Below, one piece after another: positions 11,555-24,166 of a stretch of 64,000 bases of DNA. This stretch comes from Solanum dulcamara (Eukaryota; Streptophyta; Magnoliopsida; Solanales; Solanaceae). The stretch lies in contig NC_077247.1 of the NCBI RefSeq assembly GCF_947179165.1, positions 46,792,935 to 46,856,934 on the forward strand. Reading direction: 5' to 3'. Below the pieces are notes generated by a model. It had not been told where the DNA came from and did not search any database. It saw only the letters and a list, made by a program, of their open reading frames with translations. Each line of letters starts with the position of its first letter. The stretch's first letter is position 1. A program made the position numbers and the translations under genes.

Positions 11555-13133
11555 ATGGCATGCATAAACAGAGGATGGGATGTTGTAAGTAGAAATATCA
11601 GGAGCTGCCTCACAAGGAAAAAGGGGATCGAAAACAGAGACAACAGCATAGCAGAAAGATGGGAGATTTTGAGTGGAAAGAACAATTGGGAAGGCTTACT
11701 TGACCCTTTGGATTACGATCTTCGACGATACCTTATTCACTATGGTCAAATGCCTCAAGCCATCTGCGATTCATTCAACAGTGAAATAGCTTCAAAGAAT
11801 TTAGGAACAAATCGATACTCCAAAAAGAATCTCTTCACAAGAGTGGGGCTCGACAAAAACAACCCCTACAAATATCAGATCACCAAATATATCTATGGAG
11901 CTTCAGATGTACCAAGTAAAACTGAAAAGATCAAAGCATCAAATTGGGTCGGGTTTGTTGCTGTTGCCACTGATGATGGTAAAGTTGCATTAGGAAGGAG
12001 AGACATTTTAATTGCTTGGAGAGGCACCATGTGTCCTGCAGAATGGAATGATGATGATGACTGGGTTTTGGTCCGACCCACAGAAATCTTTGGAGAAAAT
12101 ACAGATGACATTCTTGTACACAGAGGTTTTTATTCAATTTATACTTCTCTTGATGACGCTTCAAAATTCAATCGAACAACTAGTGCCAGAGACCAGGTGA
12201 GCTACCTCCCTGTTTTCTTTTTATACCGTTTTTATTTTAATAAATTGGGGGAAGCAAAAAGGGAAATGAGTGAGGAGCACCAAAAAATTCCAACTAACCT
12301 TCTAACATTTCTAATATGTTTATGTTTAGACATAGGTTTAATACTTACAATATTTAGCACTATAATTTAAGCTTCTCGTTTACTAGATATAGAAATATCA
12401 CCACACGTTCAAGGCCATAAATTCTAGTGTACTTTTGATACTTGTGAAAAGTCTTTTTCGATTAGCAACACTACTCTTTGAGACACATTCAAATTTTATG
12501 CTTTCAAACAAATAGGTTCTTGAAGAAGTTAAACGGTTGGTGGAGCAATACAAGAGAGACAACGTTAGCATTACTCTAAGTGGCCACAGCATGGGTTCAG
12601 CATTGGCCACACTATGCGCAGTTGACATAGTTGTCAACCAAATCAATAAGGAGTATCCAGTAACTGCATTTTTATTTGCTAGCCCACGAGTTGGAGAGGC
12701 CAATTTCAAGAAAGCTTATAAAAAATTGAAAAATCTTCAAATCTTGCGGATTAGCAATGCCCTTGATGACGTTCCGGAAAAGCCAGACCGTGGACAGGTC
12801 GAAGGTTCTGGAACAGATTGGAGAGTGTATGAAGATGTTGGCTTTGAGCTTCCAATTGATACTACAAAATCAGAGTACCTAAAGAAAGGCATAAATAATC
12901 ATATTCTGGAAGTTTATCTGCACGGAGTTGCTGGAACACATGGACCAGAAGGAGAGTTCAAGTTGGAATTAAATCGGGATATTGCTTTGGTGAACAAGGA
13001 AGCGCCCTTATTGAAGGATGAATATGGTGTACCAGCGGTGTGGTGGATCGTGAAAAATAAAGGAATGGTTCAACAAGAAGACGGATCTTGGACTCTCAAT
13101 GATCGTGAGGATGATAGTGATCTTTCAGAATAA
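11555..13133 (+). CDS. Class II phospholipase A1 (gene A1 of the cluster)
   Basis: A lipase_3 family acyl hydrolase of the plant phospholipase A1-II group, expected to release fatty acids from the sn-1 position of phospholipids in the cytosol. There are two exons, 11555-12196 and 12516-13133. The intron has a GT donor (GACCAG|GTGAGC) and an AG acceptor (AATAG|GTTCTT) and is in phase 0. The protein is 419 residues. Visible motifs are [11 protein letters not shown] (about 43-53), GRRDILIAWRGT (about 147-158), the nucleophile elbow GHSMG with Ser239, FASPRVG, ALDDVP (candidate Asp298/299) and [14 protein letters not shown] (candidate His343 or His350). The short basic N-terminus has no transit peptide, as is usual for class II. 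The nearest relatives are the minus-strand genes at 27,688 and 36,155. A C/T homopolymer lies upstream at 11,398-11,421. Confidence 0.93.
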
Positions 13134-15147
13134 AATATATCAATTTCTCAAAAACATTTTTTTTTTGATCTGGGCAATGCGATCTGTTTTTCGGTATGTA
13201 TCCTATCTTTATGATAAGTGTAATATGTTAGACTTCTAATTGCTTTGCAATTAATTTTGATCATGTGGTTGGTTGGTTTGGATAAATGGGGTAAAGCCGT
13301 ATAATGTATTCCTTCCTTGAAAATTTAGCAAGAAGGCAAATGATGCATTAAGATTAAGGATCAACCATTAATTACATTACTATAATTGTATTTAATACTA
13401 ATAGAAAAGTATATAATTGCAAAAGAAAAGAATACCTTTACTTGGGAGGGACGGGAGGATACAACAAATCATATGTTAATACGGTAAGGTGAAATATTTA
13501 TTTTTAGAATAGGGCCAAATAAAATGAACTATTCCAACCAATGCTGTCGTGATAATGACAAGGCGTTATTGAGTAAAGGACTTCTCAATGTGAAATAGCG
13601 ATGTGTTCATTCTCCAAAAGAAGCAACATTAAGTGGCGGCCACAAAATTCCTTTTCTTAAAATGCAAGAATCATGACTTGCTATGTGAAAACGGCAAGGA
13701 TTTCCCATTTTGTTTTAATTACATGGTTGCTTTTTTATTTGATCCAACCACCATGTTGTCTCTTCTTTTGTTTCATTCGGTGTTAATCTAGTTTGATTCG
13801 CGTAAACCTTATTAAAGTGAAAAGTAGTATATTCTACTATGATATTTTTCATATTTAAAATACGAACTTAAGACATCTATTAAGGGTGAAGAGATTCAGT
13901 TCATATATACCATTACAACCTTCGTAGTCATGTTGTCAATTCGACTTAATGTAGATATTTTATTTTAACGCTTTCCTTTATTTTCTTAAATCTTTTCTTT
14001 CCACTATATTTTTGCTCTTTCCAACTTTTAAGAGAATTGGTCCGATAAAAAACTTAGGATCATTTGGATCACGAACTAAATTGTATCGTGATTATAATAT
14101 AGTGCATAAAATTGTAATATAAAGACTAATAGGTACTATATTTTTTGTGCATATGTTTTTCTTTTAGAAAATGAGACATGCCAGCGTAACATTTAAAAGT
14201 TAACCCTTGTTTTTAAAGTATCTTGAAAATTAAAAGAAGACCCTATCAAAGTTATTTTTGGTCTCGGATGTGCTTTAATATTCCCTTAAAAGAAAATCAT
14301 CATTTAAGATTTTTTTTTAAAATTTTGGATCTGATATAAAATAATATGAGGTTCAGTATCTATGAAATTATGATGGCATTGGTTATACTGAAAATGAAAT
14401 TTCGACTGGACTGATTTTATACCAAAATTATATTTCTAGTTCCAGTAACGTCCAAATAAAATGATCCCTATAAGAAAATAAGGAGGCCAAAATTAGGACT
14501 TTTTCTGAGTAGAAATTAATTTAGCTCATGAAATGAATGGAGAGAAATTTATGTTTGAAATTGTTTTTGCAATGTCAGCATGACAGCCAGAGTACAGAAT
14601 GGAGATAACAAAAGCAACAGCAAAACTTGTCAAGATAAATGAATGATTGCAATTTGGTTACTGAAAAGAAACAACGAGAATAATTTGCCCATAAAATTGG
14701 AAAAAATATTTGACTCTATCTTGTAGAAGAAAAAATAAATAAAAAATCGTGTAGCACAACTCACACTATAATCACTCAAAAATTATTTCCTTAAATGATA
14801 TTTTTACATTGTCTTGCACCAGATAACATTATTTTTATAGACAAGAAAATTTATTGCTATGATTATGACATTATTAATTTGTTTATAAACTATTAATTAT
14901 CTTAATTATGATTAGAATCTTGATTTAATCAATTAAAATCTTAGTCATTAATTCAAGCAAAGTAAGAACATGAGCTAGATCTATGAATATGGGAATATAT
15001 ATATTTGGCCGCCCAATTAATGAGGATATCTAGAACCAACACAGTTGGACCACCACAAGTTTTGCCCAAACCTCTACTGATATTTAAATTCGAATGTTGA
15101 AGTACAATAAAAAAGCAGAATAACTAACAAATACCACAAGAGCAAAA
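13134..15147. other. Intergenic region between PLA1 genes A1 and B1
   Basis: There is no coding sequence I can support. A MITE-like segment may span about 14,057-14,466: its left end reads GGATCATTTGGAT and its right end reads TCCAAATAAAATGATCC, which are imperfect inverted repeats. A TATATATA run at about 14,995-15,003, some 145 bp before the B1 start, could serve as that gene's TATA box. Confidence 0.4.
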
Positions 15148-16525
15148 ATGTTCAAAGCAAGAAAAAACCCAAGGGGAACCATAGGAAAGATGCCCATGCC
15201 CATATTGTTATTAGCACTTTGCATCTTTTCTATGGTTTCTCCGACCATAGAAATGATGAAAAATCCAAACAAAAATATGGGCAATATAACAGAAAGATGG
15301 AGGCTTCTTAGCGGAAATAACAATTGGGAAGGGTTATTAGATCCACTTGACAATGATCTTCGTCGATACCTCATTCACTATGGTGAAATGGCACAAGCAG
15401 CTCGAGACGCCTTCAACACCAACAAAATGTCAAAGTATGCTGGAAGTTGCCGATATTCTAAGAAGAATTTCTTTTCTCAAACGGGGATTGAGATATCGAA
15501 TCCGTTCAAGTATGAGGTAACCAAATATATTTACGCGACATCATCTATACAAGTTCCGGAAGCATTCATCATAAAATCATTGTCAAGGGAAGCTTGGAGT
15601 AGAGAGTCTAATTGGGCTGGTTTTGTTGCTGTAGCTACTGATGAGGGGAGAATTGCATTAGGAAGAAGAGATATAGTGATTGTGTGGAGAGGAAGTGTTC
15701 AGACTATGGAATGGTTTAATGATTTCGATTTTATTCAAGTTTCAGCATCTAAAATTTTTGGTGAAAAATCTGATCCTAAGGTGCATCACGGTTGGTATTC
15801 TGTTTATACCTCAGATGATTCGCGATCACCATTCAATAAGGCCAGTGCTAGAGACCAGGTAAATTCATTTATTATGTCTTTTCTGAATTTACCATTAGTT
15901 CTGTTTGGATAGAGAGTAATAATCACGAATTCCATTTTAGGTGTTTGGTGAAGTTCAAAGATTGGTGGAACAATACAAGAACGAGGAAGTTACCATAACG
16001 GTAACAGGGCATAGTATGGGGGCAGCCATCGCAACATTAAATGCAGGGGATATAGTTTTCAATGGAATTAACAAGGGATTTCCGGTCACTGCATTTCTAT
16101 TTGCAAGTCCTAGAGTGGGAGATGAAAATTTCAAGAAGACCTTGTCCCAACTCGAAAATCTTCGATCTCTGAAAATCCGAAATGCCCCGGATATAGTTCC
16201 AAACTACCCGTTGTTCGGCTATTCAGATGTTGGGATCGAATTGGTCATTGACACTAGGAAATCGGGCTATTTAAAAAGTCAGGGAGATCAGAGCAGTTAT
16301 CATAATACGGATTGTTACTTGCATGGAATTGCTGGAACACAAGGATCAAAAGGAGGATTCAAGCTAGAAGTGGAACGAGATATTTCACTGGTTAACAAGT
16401 ATTTGGATGGGTTAAAAGATGAATATGGAGTACCAACTTCGTGGTGGGTTGAGAAGAATAAAGGAATGGTTCAACAACAAAATGGATCCTGGATTCTCGT
16501 GGATCATGAAGATGATGATTTTTAG
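15148..16525 (+). CDS. Class II phospholipase A1 (gene B1), hydrophobic N-terminus
   Basis: Two exons, 15148-15858 and 15941-16525, are joined in phase 0 (GACCAG|GTAAAT ... TTTTAG|GTGTTT), giving 431 residues. It has the same lipase_3 fold as A1: [35 protein letters not shown] with Ser262, [11 protein letters not shown] and [10 protein letters not shown]. The C-terminus ends in DHEDDDF. It forms subtype B with the gene at 32,423. Unlike the other four genes, the predicted N-terminus contains a run of about 19 mostly hydrophobic residues ([15 protein letters not shown]..., about 16-34) that could act as a signal peptide or anchor. An internal Met36/Met37 would give a soluble 395-396-residue form like gene B2. 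Which start is used cannot be told from sequence. Confidence 0.92.
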
Positions 16526-16761
16526 CTCTCTTTCAAGCAAAAATATAGATCTTAGATTTGTGAACAGAGAAAAATATGCACGGGTTTTGATTCATCAGAT
16601 AGACACGTATGAGAAAGGATAAATTTCTTATCTTTTGTGTTATATTTGGAGGCAAGGCCAAACGATATATAACATCTCAGACGTGAGTTTTTTTTTTTTT
16701 TTATAATTTATATATATATTTTGCTTCAATATACACTAAAAATTGCGGCAATATTAAATAT

Positions 16762-17124
16762 CACTACAAGAAAAATAACTTTTAGCGGCAATAAATAGGC
16801 ACATTAACAAAGAGTGTTAAAATCTTTATCGGCAATAGTTAATTGCCATTAGATTAAATATCACTCTAGGATTTAGCGACATTTACAAAGAGTGTTAATT
16901 GCCTCTAAAAAGACATTTTTAGTATCAATTAAGCTATTGAAGTTAATTAATTATCGCTAAAGATCATTTTTGACATAGTGTATGAATATTTATTACTAGT
17001 GCTCTATATAAAATGTAGCTATGGATGCAACATTAACATAATTGACGCTAAATATTTTTGCGACAATAAATGTTGTCGTTAAGCAAATAATGTATTGTCA
17101 CTAAATATCTTTCTTGTAATAGTG
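16762..17124. mobile_element. CACTA-type MITE (~363 bp)
   Basis: The element begins CACTACAAGAAAAATA and ends TTTCTTGTAATAGTG, the terminal inverted repeats characteristic of CACTA (En/Spm) transposons. It has no transposase. Subterminal motifs built on GCGGCAATAA, CGGCAATAG and GCGACAATAAATG recur near both ends, as expected for transposase-binding repeats. The expected 3-bp TSD is not clean (TAT against ATA). Confidence 0.82.
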
Positions 17125-18456
17125 ATACAAAACGGACAATTCTATACCAATCTCTCCAGATAAGCTAAAGGTCTCTTACTACTGGACAAATTAATTGTAA
17201 TGACCTGTTAGTTTCCCCAGCAGAAGGTTGATACTTGTTTGATTCTAAAGTCTTTCATAAAGATTCTTTCCGTAAATTTAAGTAAAAATTTTGGACTTTT
17301 CGATAACTTCAGTTAGTTAGTTAATGGGTGGTTTTAAATATTTAATTTGAAAAGATAATTAATGGGCCAAATCCATAATTGATTTAATACCCTATATCAT
17401 TTGACCCATGTGAAAAAAATGAATTAAATTAAGTAGGGTTTACTATTTTTGAGTTATAACATAAAGGAACCTCGGCGTCAAACACTATTGTGTCAGGGAG
17501 GCTAACTTTGCTCTTCAGGTAAAAGCCTAAACACAGCCTTAATCTCACTTTATACATATTAATTGTAAGCGCCTGTACATAAATCAATAACATATTGATT
17601 GGTTGGGGAAAAAACTTGAAATTTTTAATTGTTAATTCACTACAGCTGATAGTTGCAAAGTAGTTTTAAAAAAATGGGAATATGATTAATGGGCCAAATC
17701 ATGATGCAATGATGATTCAATCACTGCATAATAATTATTGTACAAATATAATGGTTAATAATTTATGTTTATTGGGTAGGTTGGCAGTAACCGTTTATTT
17801 TGTGCAGATTTCGTACATTATTATCACAAGAATTTTGATAAATTGATGTTTTAGATCTGCGGATTTTAGAACAAGATTTTGGTATTTAGAGAAAAATTAA
17901 GATTTAACCCTAGGCTTGAAATTTGAAAAATATGAGAGTTGATATGTTATTTGACATCAACATTAGGAACTTGATTATAGATTTGGGTCTAGACTAGACA
18001 TATGGGGTGTTGTTAGTTTCAAAATCTTATTGTGATTATTTATTTGACTAGATTACATTGATTTGAAGGCCCAACGAAAAGGGAAGACTCAAGTCCCTGA
18101 GTGATTGCACGATTATTTGAGGCAAGTGAACTTCTAAACCTCAGTTTAAGCTTGTAGATGCTAGTATTTCCTTGTTATGTGCGTTGGGGAGTAATGAGAA
18201 TTGGACTGGGTTATTGACTGTATAATTGACCTTGAAAATGAAGATATGGGGTATAAAATGACAACCTAATGACGTGTATTGGTGTGATCGATGTGATGAG
18301 ATTATTGACTTATTTGAATATATGAAATGACTATATTGATATGAGATATGAAAAGTTATTGTTGATATTATGTTATTATCGTGAATTATATGAACATGAA
18401 TTGATTGCATTGGTTCTGATATACTGTGGTGAGATTGAAAATGATATGAAACAAAG

Positions 18457-18570
18457 GAGTCGGGCCACACGCTCCGTGGCAGGAATTATGAAATACAAGG
18501 GGTCGACCACACGCTCTGTGGCAGGATATGTATATTGAGGGGACGGGCCACATGCTCCGTGGCAGGTTAC
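18457..18570. repeat. ~40-bp minisatellite, 3 units, inside the second solo LTR
   Basis: Three units carry GGGCCACACGCTCCGTGGCAGG with small changes, spaced about 40-43 bp apart. Read on the minus strand (CGGAGCGTGTGGCCCGA), they resemble the CGGAACGTGACACCCGA core of the 33-bp array in the first solo LTR, so the arrays probably share an origin. Confidence 0.8.
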
Positions 18571-18776
18571 ATGGACAGAAATGTCCCCCATGGGTTTCGG
18601 ACTGTGATTCAGCGGATGTGTACCGATAGGACATACATGCATCATTTCATTGCATTGCATCGCATTTTTTTTTTGATATTTGTGAATTTGTGTTTACCAC
18701 TTATTGCTCTATATATGCTGAACTTGACTTGATATGATTCACTTAATGTCACTACTGATGAGTATTTGTGGATTGT

Positions 18777-18803
18777 ATTATTATTATTATTATTATTATT
18801 ATG
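18777..18803. repeat. (ATT)n microsatellite
   Basis: About nine consecutive ATT repeats lie within the second solo LTR. Confidence 0.9.
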
Positions 18804-20019
18804 CAAAGTGTAGAGTTGGGCTGGTTTTAAGCAGGTTGTAGTTAAGGAGGTTCGGTTGGAATGACAGGAGTACTTGTATCTATTGAGCTTTGCTTAGTTT
18901 TAGTTATGCACTTGCTGAGTACCGTGTTGTTTGGTACTCATCCCTTGCTTCTACACTTGTGTAGGTTGTGAGCCCGGACCTGCTTGATCTCCTAGTGTTT
19001 CCTACCACATCCGAGACTATCATTCGAGTGTTGAGGTAGTTGTTACATTCATCTAGCGGATACCTCTTACTCTTTTATTATGTTTTAGTCCTATTCTAGA
19101 GACAAAGACATTGTGACTGTATTTTCTTTCGTACTTCGGTATTGTATTAGTGGTTTGTATACGTGACAACCAATCTTGGGTGATTTTTAGATTAATTACC
19201 AATTTTTGATTAAGTTAAACCTTGCTTTATTTTATTTACTTTCGCATTTATTCTCTGTTGGATTTTAGGCTGACTTGTCTCGGTGGGCTGAGACGAGTGC
19301 CATCACACTCAAAATTTGGATCGTGACATTAATGGCAAATGCCTAGTGTTAGGAGCAAATATTGATAGAACAAATATCTCTCTAAGCTAGTTGATTTCTT
19401 CTTCCTAGATTCCCATAAGGCTCTGTACTAGCTTTTGTAAGCCTTCTGTTTTTTTTTGTGAGTAATTGCATCACTCAAGGCTCAATGTTGTATTGAGGTC
19501 ATGAGGTCCAACCTTCATCTGCTCTTTTTTTTTTTGCTAATACAACACAACCCTATCCATATAATTGATTTTTAAAAAAGTATATATAATTGTTATTATA
19601 TGACAAATAACTCTTTGATTTTTAACAATACACATAGATAGCCATTATTTTTTAACTTAACTTCGAGGTGGAAATTTTTGTTGTTTTACTTTGATACGTG
19701 CATTTGTGTGTATATTGAATTTAGAGAGAGATACGTTAAAAATCCTTGAATATGAAGACAATTAAGTACACTCCAAAGTGAAAATTCAAACTTTTTGGCA
19801 TTTCAAGCTCAACTAAAATTAATGTGGAATAGTAGATTATATATTTCTTAAATAGTTTTCTTTTCTATGTTTAATACTAACACAACATTCCACAGAAAGA
19901 AAAAGTATAAAATATATTCAAAAGACTTTCATTTTTGTACATTACACAAATCTTTAATTTAATATCATAAGATTCAAAAGTCTCACTTATGTTACAAACG
20001 AGTAATTTATAAATTAAGA

Positions 20020-20268
20020 ACTGAAAAATAATAATTACCATGGCTCTTTGGAGAGGCATAAAAATTGCATGGCTGCATTGTAGTCGTCAGCATAGATTAT
20101 TGTAGCAGAAGGATAAAGCTCTCTAAGAAGATGAAGTTCTTTCTGAAGAAGTTCATTGTAATGTTGATGACTGCTGGAGCATATGATTCAACTTCTTCTT
20201 CAGTGCTTTTTACAAGAAAACCAAAGTTGAAATCATTGCCTCCAATTTCCCCCCATAAGTATCAATGA
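20020..20268 (-). pseudogene. GDSL esterase/lipase fragment
   Basis: The minus strand encodes two blocks of a plant GDSL-type esterase/lipase (SGNH hydrolase). One holds the GGNDFNFGF motif, whose Asn is an oxyanion-hole residue, followed by STEEEVESYAPAVI. The other, in a shifted frame, reads YNELLQKELHLLRELYPSAT then IIYADDYNAAM. In intact proteins roughly 35-40 residues separate these blocks; here they are nearly abutting, so an internal deletion and frameshift have occurred. N-terminal GDS and C-terminal DxxH regions are not visible nearby. It is therefore a non-functional relic. Confidence 0.75.
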
Positions 20269-21660
20269 GTTTTGTAGAAATCCCTTTCATTCTATGTGAC
20301 ATAATATTCAAACAGAGTTGATGATGGACAAATGTTGAAAAATAACTTTTACAAATACATTGCAAGTGCTTTTTTATTTTTTTATTTTGAGTTAAGATTA
20401 TTATCTAATAATTTCTTTGCCGTTCAGCTTCTACTTTCTCAACAACCTGAGAACGACACCATCCCTCGATGACATATTTTCAACATACTTATTAGGTTAC
20501 TAGTTTGTAAACGTGGGTGGCACGTTTATCTCAAAATATTTCATATAAATTTTGTATTGCAAATGTCATATTTTATCCCTTTTAAATTTATTGGTATTTA
20601 CTAAAAAAGATCCATCATTGTTACATAAAAAGTACATATATCTTTAAAATAAAAAGAATATATCTTTAATTATAAAATTGACTAAAAATGCATAAAGTAA
20701 AATTAACTAACTATTGCACAAATACAATATTCAAATGAGGATACTAAAATACTACATGCTAGACAAATGTATACAAAACAACAAACCACAAGCAATTCTC
20801 AAAAATAATAGCAAAACAATAGAAAGTTGTACAATAACAACAAACAAGAACATTAAACAAAACAAATTAAAAGAGACAAGAGAAGAGAGCAAGAGATTTT
20901 CTCATATATTTTTTAAACTTTTTGAAGTGTGTATAATATTATGTCAAATGTCACTATTTATAGAATAGGATTGAGGAACACAAAGAATTGTCATGAATAT
21001 GACATTAATCCATTTGAGATCATGGATAAGAGGTGGGTGTACAGATCATAATAAATATAATTAGTGGGAGTTACATATATTTACATAATGAAGAGTTAGT
21101 TAAAATAAAATTTATGTAATTTACTTCACATTAATAAAATAGTAAATCTAAATATAATTAAAAATCTAATTAAATGATAATTAGTACAACAATATATTCA
21201 TGATATATATCTATTTAAATAATAATACTCCTAATATTTTAAACCACAATTCAACGAACATCCCTTCCAAATTAATGCATCATCATTAATGTATGGAACA
21301 TAAATGTAAATTCAACAATTCGTATTAGAAAAATATACTACATTAGCTGAATTGTGTTATGTTATAAATGATTGAGTTATCTGTATGTTTTTTTTCTTTT
21401 TGTGATGGACAAACATAAACATTCATATTTTTAATTGGAAGAATAAAAAACAATCATGAATTTACTCTAGCATGAAATTAATACAAAGATTCATATTCAA
21501 GAGACTTTATGGTGATTGATTGATTCATATACTAATATGATGATTTACTATTTACTATTTTATTTACTAAATAGTTTATAACATTTAAATTTAATGTAGA
21601 AGTAAAATCTTAATCTAATTTTTTCCTAATATGCTTTCTACTTTTAATTTAATATATGAT
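20269..21660. other. AT-rich intergenic DNA
   Basis: I found no gene, RNA or bounded repeat in this stretch. The open frame at 20,714-20,968 is low-complexity and Lys/Asn-rich, with no recognisable domain. Confidence 0.5.
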
Positions 21661-21665
21661 TCTTC

Positions 21666-21885
21666 TGTTATAAAATAAACTAACTTAGCAAAATAAGAAG
21701 GAAAGAGTAAGAGAAAAAGAAAGGAGAAGATGAGAGAATTTTGCAGTGTATTTTGTATTTTGTGTGTGTGTGTGTTCTTACATACCAAAGAATGACCATT
21801 TTTATAGCCATAAAAAAGAAAGGAAGTTGAGCAACTTGCCTAGTGGGTTCATAAAAATGGACATCCACTACTACTTTTCATAATA
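21666..21885 (-). repeat. 3' LTR of the Copia element (220 bp)
   Basis: It aligns along its full length with 25,321-25,533, sharing GGAGAAGATGAGAGAATTTT, CCAAAGAATGA and ACATCCACTACTA. It contains a (GT)n stretch at about 21,760-21,775 that is T-rich in the other LTR. Confidence 0.9.
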
Positions 21886-22161
21886 CTCCTCCTTGGATGT
21901 CCACGTGGAAAAAGAAATTCTAGAGAAACAACAAATATACATAGTTATTCTAAACATTTATAGATATTGTGCCTCGTTAAAATTTTACTAGAAAAAATCT
22001 AGTGAAAAAAAGCCTAATGAAGGAAAAAGAGTATACACATTTGGTAATATACTTTGAGTGCTGCCTCATTAAAAACCTTACAAGGAAAAACCCAGTGAGA
22101 CAAAACCTTGATTAAGGGAAAAAGAGTACAACGCGTATTTTACTCCACACTGATGAAAACT

Positions 22162-22826
22162 TCATTTAATATTTTGGAGACAACGCATTTCAACCTTATA
22201 TCTTAGCTTCTCAAAAATTAATGTTGGTAATGCCTTTGTGAATAAATCTGCAAGATTATCTCCCGAGACTTAGTACATGCTTCAGGCAATTTTGATCCTT
22301 CTGAAATTTTCATGTAAATTTCATTATCAAATGAACCATAAAGGTAAGCTGTAGCTACATCCATTAGATGTATTTCAAGATTTTTATGTACAACTAAACT
22401 GATGAGATATTGAAAAGTTATTTCATCCATAATTGGTGAATATGTTTCTTCATAGTTAACCTCCGATCTTTGAGAGAATCCTTGTGCAACAAGGCTTGCC
22501 TTGTATCTTACAATTTCATTTCTTTCATTTTGTTTTAGCACAAAAACCTATTTATAGCCAATTGATTTTACACCTTCAGGGGTTTGAACTACAGGTCCAA
22601 AAACCTCACGTTTAGCAAGTGAGTCTAATTCTAATTGAATTGCCTTTTTCCATTCTGGCCAATCATATATACGTTGACATTCTTCGACGGAATTAGGCTT
22701 AAGACTTTTACTATCTTGTATGAGGTTAATTGCAACATTATATGCAAAAATATTATCCACTGTAATTTTTGATCGATCTAAATTTATCTCATCGCCGGTA
22801 GAACTTATTGAAAGTTCTTCATTCAC
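22162..22826 (-). pseudogene. Copia reverse transcriptase start joined to RNase H end
   Basis: The N-terminal RVT_2 region reads DWPEWKKAIQLELDSL, then VRYKASLVAQGFSQR, NYEETYSPIMD and LMDVATAYLYGS. After PEACTKSRE the frame changes and continues as DNLADLFTKALPT...FEKLRYKVEMR to a TGA, which is the usual C-terminus of Copia polyproteins. Roughly 1-1.3 kb of pol, including the YVDD active site, has been removed. There is also a stop between the two RT segments (about 22,545). Confidence 0.85.
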
Positions 22827-22924
22827 TTGAGTCTCGGGTTCACTGATTTCTTCAGGGATATCAGGATTACTTAAATCTTGACCTTCTTCGAGGGGTTCTT
22901 TTGTAGTATCATTTTTGTTATTCT

Positions 22925-24166
22925 TTACGCTTTCTTTTTAGAATTTTTATCCTTTGAATACAATGGTCTACCACGTTTCAGGCGTGTTTGAGATTTAGAA
23001 GTTATAATACTATTAGATGGTCCTTTTGGGACATCAAACCGGATAGACACATTCACTGCAGGGATATGCGACTTAATTATCCATTTCAAATCAGTAAATG
23101 CATCTAGCATTTGATTTGCTATGTTCTGTAAATGGATGATCTTCTGGACCTCCTGCTCACATGTGCGGGTATGTGGATCAAAATGAGATAGTGATAAAAT
23201 TTTCCACGCAATTTCTCTTGCAGAGTCCTTTTTCTCTCCCCTTAATGGCAGAAAAATTATTTCATCAAACCGATAATTTGCAAATCGAGCAGTAAATAAG
23301 TCTCCTGTCAATGGTTCAAGGTAGCGAATTATGGAGGGTGAATCAAACCAGCATATATGCCCAACCTTTGTTGAGGGCCCATCTTTGTATATTGTGGTGG
23401 TGCTACAGACACGCATACCGCATAATTAAAAATTCGTAGATGGGCTGTATTTGACTCATGACCAAATATTAGTTATGACGGAGAGTATTTATTATAATGT
23501 GTTGATCTGAAACGTACAAGTGCAGCTGCATGTAAGATAACATGAACTCAAACGGTAATTGACAATTTTGTTTTCATTAGTAGAGGTCTGGATATCAATT
23601 GTAAGCGCTTAATAAATGACTCTGCAAGGTCATTTTGAGTATGAACATGAGCAACAAGATGTTCAATTTTTATCCCAATTGATAAGCAATAATCATCAAA
23701 AGCTTGGGATGTAAATTCACCAGCATTATTAAGGTGAATAGCCTTAATTGGATAATCTGGAAATTGCACCCTTAATCTTATTATTTGTGCTAACAACTTT
23801 GCAAATGCCAGGTTGTGAGATGATAAGAGGCACACATAAGACTATCTAGATGATGCATCTATTAGAACCATAAAATATCTACACAATTCAAGGTGGATGA
23901 ATAGGTCCACATATATATCCATGTATACGCTCTAAAAAGCCAGGAGATTCGATGCCAACCTTTAGGGTTGATGGTCTGACAATTAATTTGCCTTGATAAC
24001 AAGCAAAACATGAAAATTCATCATTCGTATGAATCTTCTGGTTCTTTAATGGATGTCCAATTAAATTTTCATGGATTCGTCTCATCATTATTGAACCAGG
24101 ATGACCTATTCGATCATACCATAACACAAATGTATTTAAATCAATAAACTTCTGCTTTACGATCAT
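22925..24166 (-). pseudogene. Copia GAG-pre-integrase and integrase remnants
   Basis: The GAG-pre-integrase region (LWYDRIGHPGSIMMRRIHEN) lies at 23,888-24,166 and is followed by integrase core pieces at 23,548-23,835 and the integrase C-terminal region at 22,925-23,416. The catalytic triad is damaged: the second Asp of the usual LDNAGEF box reads LNNAGEF, while the Glu of LAESFIKR is retained. Frame breaks and stops separate the pieces, so no functional integrase can be made. Confidence 0.85.

Larger units (their letters stand above)
17196..19328. mobile_element. Second solo LTR (~2.1 kb), inverse of the first
   Basis: The left end is TGTAATGACC and the right end is GGATCGTGACA. Reverse-complemented, the element starts TGTCACGATCC and so matches the family at 4697-6814 but in the opposite orientation. 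A perfect 5-bp TSD, TTAAT, flanks it at 17,191-17,195 and 19,329-19,333. Length (2133 against 2118 bp), the order of internal landmarks (a 'tactgagta'-like segment, then a minisatellite) and the ends all agree between the two copies, although the sequences have diverged. There is no internal coding region. Confidence 0.8.

Noticed and set aside
11893..12200. Open frames antisense or out of frame to the phospholipase exons (also at 28,094, 28,429, 36,570, 36,931)
   Set aside because: They are shadows of conserved coding sequence. The same shadows recur at each paralogue and have no independent domain.
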